64,000 bases of DNA, taken from Epiperipatus broadwayi (taxonomy: Eukaryota; Onychophora; Udeonychophora; Euonychophora; Peripatidae). How positions within the stretch are numbered: the first letter of the stretch is position 1; every line of letters starts with the position of its first letter. Below are positions 59,308 through 64,000 of the stretch, one piece after another. Made by a program: the position numbers and the translations under genes. Below the pieces are notes generated by a model. It saw only the letters and a list, made by a program, of their open reading frames with translations. It had not been told where the DNA came from and made no database searches. The DNA lies in the NCBI GenBank assembly GCA_028023455.1, contig JAQFVV010006294.1, positions 1,054,001 to 1,118,000 of the forward strand, given 5' to 3'.

Positions 59308-62291
59308 CTTAAAAAAGCAAACAAATGAAATTATAATTAAGATATAATTACTTAATGAACATATATATACTGGATTCAAATTCTAATTGAATATTTGTAT
59401 TTCCTTTTTTCATTATTTTGTCTTTAAATAAATATTTATTACTACAAAAAAGCTTTATTCATTCAAAATAAATTCTCATGATCATAAATTCCCAAACACA
59501 ACATTTAAAATAATTCAACAAGACAATAATAAATTTACAGAAAATTTAAAAGGTAAACAAAATCATGCTAATAAATTTAAAGAAAAAATATATTTTCCCT
59601 TAAATTGTTGAAAGACCAAAAATTCATTTAGTTTTATATTTTTTTCTCTCTACTTCTAATAAGGCAAACCATTTTAATATATCAAGCAATTTCTCTTTTG
59701 TTTGTAAATGATTTCAATAAAACTATCTTTTAATATGGTACTGTACATATAACTTTTAAAACACACACAAAAATGGACATCTTTTTTATATGCTTACAAT
59801 TCCAAACAAGGTCTTATAAGAATATGATTTTTGAATTAAATAAGCAGAAGAGAAACAGTAAAAAATAATACTACAATTGACTAGTTAATCACAATAAGGT
59901 TGAACATATCCATAGCCTATATTATATATATCTGATTATTCTTGAAAGTAAATTTTTAAAAAAAAATTACAAATAAACACAAATAAATACATACTACTTA
60001 TTCCAATTCTATGGGTTCTGATTCTGTCTACTCATGAATGCAAACTTCAGTGAAAAAATCATTTTTAACTAAGATATTCATTAAAAAAAAATTCAGGACA
60101 TTTTATTTTAGGATACATAATTATAAAATAAGTGCAATGATCCCTAAATATGGCTCTTATTTAGAAAATGATAAATTAGTTAAATTAATGACAATTTATT
60201 TATTTTTTAAACCTCAATTTTACACCCATATAAATATCTACTAGCAGTGTTTTCTGTTTACCACATAGCTTATCCCTACAAAGTTATGCTTTGCAGATTG
60301 TTTTTCATAGACCTGACTTTTATTACAAGATTTTTGAGTAACAGACTGAATATATAGTAGAACTTACTCTACATATATAAATGTAATTAACTTTGACATT
60401 ATTTTAAAAATCTCATAAATAAATCATCATCTAATAAATAGTTTACTTCCCATTATATATAAAAATAAATAAAAACTTATAAGTAAAGTTTTAATAAGGA
60501 AGTAATAAATAAATTATAATACAAATAGGCTGAACGTTTTCGAGGATCCATGTCTCATAACAATAGCCTTCTTAAAAAGATATAATAAAATATATGCAAA
60601 GATATTTAAATAGCGTGTTACGTGGCCCATTTCTTCAATATATCATTATCAAAAACAAAACACAAAAATCAATTGATCAAAAGTTTGAGAAAACTTGTTG
60701 ACAAAGAACAAGTTAGTCATATCAATAAGATCTACACATCAAAACCATTCAGAATGATTTATCAAGTGTAAATGAAGGTATGATTACATCATGCACCACC
60801 TTCAAAACATATCAAAGACAAAATAAAGTCATGGTTGAACATCCCACATGATTTTAAAACAATATGAATGTGTAAAAATCTTTCATATTCACAAAATTTG
60901 CAATAAAATACTAATATCGAAATCACACACTAATTAAGAATTATTTCATAATAAAAGTTTCAGGCAAATTAGATCATACAACTGCAAATATAAATAGCTA
61001 ATCATGAAAATCAAAACAAATTTACATTATTAAATGTATTACACAGTTCATTTACTCAATGAAAATTATAATTGACTATAAATATTACAGTTCAAGCATC
61101 CAATTCAACCTATGATTCCATGTTTGCATCAACAATACATTTTTGATGATTCAAAAAATTTATAATAAATTATGGACAACTGTTAAATTAGCATTTCCTT
61201 TATAATTTACATTATTATGTAAAATATATTAAAATTTGCACACAAAACAATGAATGGAAGGAAGCATGGCACTTTTTCTATAATTAGCAAAAAAGTGTCT
61301 ACATTTCAAATCTAATATGGAAAATGTAAAAAAATAAGTACAATTCCGAATTATGTTCATGTGATTAATCATTATACTTATATTGCTATCAATTTTCAAA
61401 TGCCCAAATTTCATATTTTTTAAATTGAACAGGTGTCCATAATTAAATTTTTTTATCAATCTTTCCATGTAATAAAAAAAAAAATATTTATTAGCTAAAG
61501 CCAAAACAACTTCCAGGTATAAATTATTAGATATGTGTTTTTTTTTCTTTTCTTAGTAATTAAACTAATCATCCAGTTAATATTTGATGAGTATATATAA
61601 AAAAAATTGTATTAGACAACCAAAGATAAAATATACTTGCAGCATTCTTAAAAAAGAAAAAGAAAATCAAACTTCCACTTTTCAAATTATAATTGTTTCT
61701 ATTTATAGCTAATGTGACGATGAAATAAGTTGCTTAAAAGGCTTCATTATTATTATTATTTTATGCAAAACTGATATCAATTATCTAAATTTAGCAAACC
61801 ATTAAACATTCATTAAAAAATGTTATACAGTATATGATTCAGTACAAAAGATGTGATCTTTTTTCTAAAATTGTTAATTCAATTTGAGGGACCATATATT
61901 TTTTTAAAAAGTTTGAGAATTTCCATATAAAAGCAGTGTTTCTTCAGGACATTATATAAAATTAATAACTACTAACAATTTTTTAATTATAAATATTTAA
62001 TTATAAAGAGTTTTGCATGGAAATAAGTTACAATTCAAAAAGAAAGTAAAGTTTGACAAAGGAGAGATAGTAAATGGAGAGAAAAGCAAATGACCATTTA
62101 ATGGATAGGTTTGATTTTTTAATTTGTTTAACAAATATGTTGATTCATTTTATATAAGTACATAAAGTGATTAATATTTATTAACATTTTTACTAACATA
62201 TTTTGAATTATATTATTGCAGCCAAATTCCTTATTATGATATTTTAACATATCCAAATAAAAACTATTACTATTTCAAAAATATTAATTAC
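59308..62291 (-). other. VDAC intron, 3.0 kb
   Basis: Bounded by the GTAATT donor and AAG-ending acceptor of VDAC. It is AT-rich with homopolymer runs. I see no nested gene or clear transposon. Confidence 0.6.
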
Positions 62292-62402
62292 CCCACTACA
62301 GCAGCACCATGAATTACTGGACCAGCAAAATCAAAATCTAAATCAGCATTCAAATGTACATATTCTACTTTATATTCAGATTTGATTCTTCCAGTTTTTT
62401 TC
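62292..62402 (-). CDS. VDAC: VDAC, upstream exon in window
   Basis: This 111-base exon starts after a TTTTTTTGCAG acceptor and ends before a GTAATT donor. It encodes KKTGRIKSEYKVEYVHLNAD then LDFDFAGPVIHGAAVV, corresponding to the VDAC stretch KT.KIK..Y..E....... D.DFD.AGP.I.G. The two last bases start the Gly codon finished in the next exon. The exons in this window cover roughly the C-terminal 176 of about 283 residues. The start codon, N-terminal helix and promoter lie beyond 64000 on the minus strand. Confidence 0.95.
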
Positions 62403-62580
62403 CTGCAAAAAAAAATATCAAATCACTGCCAATATTTTAAATTTTAAGAACATGTGAAGTTTATAGTCACAAATATAAAAAATATATTAATACTATAATT
62501 ACAAGAAAATCAAGTCATACATCACGTGATTTAACACTCATTATATAATATTAATACTAATACATAATTACATTAACTTA

Positions 62581-64000
62581 AAGGGGTAATAGTATGTATA
62601 CTGAACCCTACCGGTTGATGGCGCTGTTTTTCACCCAATGCATATCAATATACCGATTCACGGTCCGTCTGTTTGTTTACATAATATTACAGTATTTTTT
62701 TTTTTTTTCGGTCCGTCTGTTTGGTTTACATAATATTACGGTCGTCTGTTTGGTTTACATAATATTACGGTAAACCAAAGGTTTTTTTCTTCCGTTTTTT
62801 AATAAATAAGCATTTTGTTTTTAGATGGTGTAGGGGTATTGGTTTACTTTTAAATTATAGACGAACAATCCGTCGGATGTTTTTATTTGAAAGACTTAAA
62901 CAATTCGGTACTTTGGAATAAACCAACACCTTTAGAGGGTGGAGGGGAGGATTGTTTTGATTTTGAATTGTCGTCTTTTTTTTTTAATCGATTAAGAGGC
63001 TTTTTTTTCTTTCAAATATTTATTTACGCTACAGAAACCTTTATATGATAGCGAAAAGTTCTTTCTTAATTTTCTGGCTTTTTTTAAAAAAGACAAACAG
63101 TTCGTTTTTAAAGAACACTTTTTTTAAGGGGGTTGGGTGGAAGGTTTGTTTTGATTTTTAATTATCGACTTTTTTGATTTTCTTTTTGAGCTTTTATGTT
63201 ACCGCACAGTTGTTTATTATTATTGTTTTTTTGGTCCTTTGAAGAAACTCTTAAACACATCTTTTTTTGGAATAAAATATTACAACCTACTCTTTAGAAT
63301 AATGTGAACAACAAAAACACCACTACCAACAACAGTTTCCCATGAAATAATTTATTGAATCAAAAATAAATGGAACTTTGGACAAGATGTGACCGAAACA
63401 AGTAAAAAAAAACACTATTTTGGGAACAAAAAAAAAAAAAATACAGCAGCCAAAAATAACATGCAAATAAAATAACAGGGAACCAAAAAAAAAAGTCGCT
63501 TTGACATGCTCATCTCGCCTAGTATGGCCCGGAAGAGGTCCTGTCCCTGTGGCTGGCAATTCACTCAGCTTCAACCAATTTTGACAACTTGCAGACGACA
63601 TTCTACTGTTCTCGCATGGATTCATGCGTACATATGCATTTGCGCGGGAAATCGGCAAAAACTCTGCTGAAAAGAATAACTTTTTGAAGTTGTGTGCAGT
63701 TCAAAACCACAGGGAGGCATGTGACAACTTGACATTTCTTAATATGGAATACTAATTCCACTATGCTTTCTAAAAAATTTCTGACAATGAATTTTTGGAG
63801 AGTTTCGCCTCTTTCAAATATGGCCACCATCAAATCAGACCGTAGTGAGAGTTCAATAGCGCTCACTTGAGGAATACTGTTGCAATGCAACGGGCATAGT
63901 ATTTCGTTACATAATTGTAGAATACATCACCCTTTAGGCGCCGTGTTACGGCTCAAACAACACCTATTGTAGGGTCAGCCATAAGTTAAGGCGGCTAAAA
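62581..64000. mobile_element. Repeat-like block E3, probably a truncated DNA transposon
   Basis: Beginning near 62581 the sequence changes to T-run-rich, GC-variable DNA much like the left half of E1, then to GC-richer sequence at 63500-63960. The start (CTGAACCCTACC at about 62602) weakly mirrors the window end read on the other strand (CTGACCCTACA near 63970), suggesting terminal inverted repeats. Two partially overlapping minus-strand frames (63323-63658, 63603-63890) match nothing I recognise. It lies in the VDAC intron upstream of exon 62292-62402. Class is uncertain. Confidence 0.45.
62661..62769 (+). repeat. ~30-bp direct repeat, three copies
   Basis: GGTCCGTCTGTTTG..TTTACATAATATTAC occurs at 62662-62690, about 62710-62738 and 62741-62769. 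The first two copies are separated by a T run and the last two are adjacent. It lies at the left end of block E3. Confidence 0.85.

Noticed and set aside
58872-59324. Single 150-codon minus-strand frame as one VDAC exon
   Set aside because: The frame runs through an intron. The conserved VDAC sequence stops at 59040 before a GTAAAT donor and resumes at 58955 after a CAG acceptor.

Overview
This is a very AT-rich, gene-poor stretch of animal nuclear DNA with no bacterial features. It has spliced exons with GT..AG introns, several retrotransposon classes, cut-and-paste transposon relics and many long palindromic (foldback) repeats. The only host gene I can support is the 3' part of a VDAC/porin gene on the minus strand: four exons at 62292-62402, 59040-59307, 58898-58955 and 53964-54055. 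Its protein reads like an arthropod VDAC, and the LINE families are ones common in arthropods and other invertebrates. An arthropod is my best guess; the species cannot be told from the sequence.

Layout. 1-523: foldback element, cut by the window edge. 1602-1848: tandem duplication. About 3045-7060: broken Ty3/gypsy-type retrotransposon on the minus strand, with a foldback element (6169-6694) inside its gag. 7701-16811: a 9.1-kb LTR retrotransposon with two 2.6-2.7 kb LTRs, a primer-binding site, a polypurine tract and a decayed interior that has lost recognisable protease, reverse transcriptase and RNase H. 17640-18707: a 1.07-kb unit bounded by 230-bp direct repeats. 21.6-23.6 kb: minisatellite, an LTR-like fragment and tandem duplications. 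25441-26698: TIR DNA transposon with an 8-bp target duplication. 27755-28724: a head-to-tail then inverted array of a 337-bp unit. 31-49 kb: four copies (A-D) of one endonuclease/reverse-transcriptase LINE, a fragment of a second LINE family, and four foldback elements. 49268-50475: a second TIR element related to the one at 25.4 kb. 53.9-62.4 kb: the VDAC exons. The last VDAC intron holds a pogo/Tigger relic with a hAT-type MITE nested in it, a mariner relic and a 1.1-kb foldback. 62581 to the end: another repeat-like block, probably a truncated transposon.

Nothing here works as a linked gene system. The biology is a layered record of mobile-element insertion and decay around one mitochondrial porin gene. 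The items most worth checking are the foldback elements, the tandem/inverted array, the related pair of GC-richer TIR elements, and the nested insertions that order events in time.
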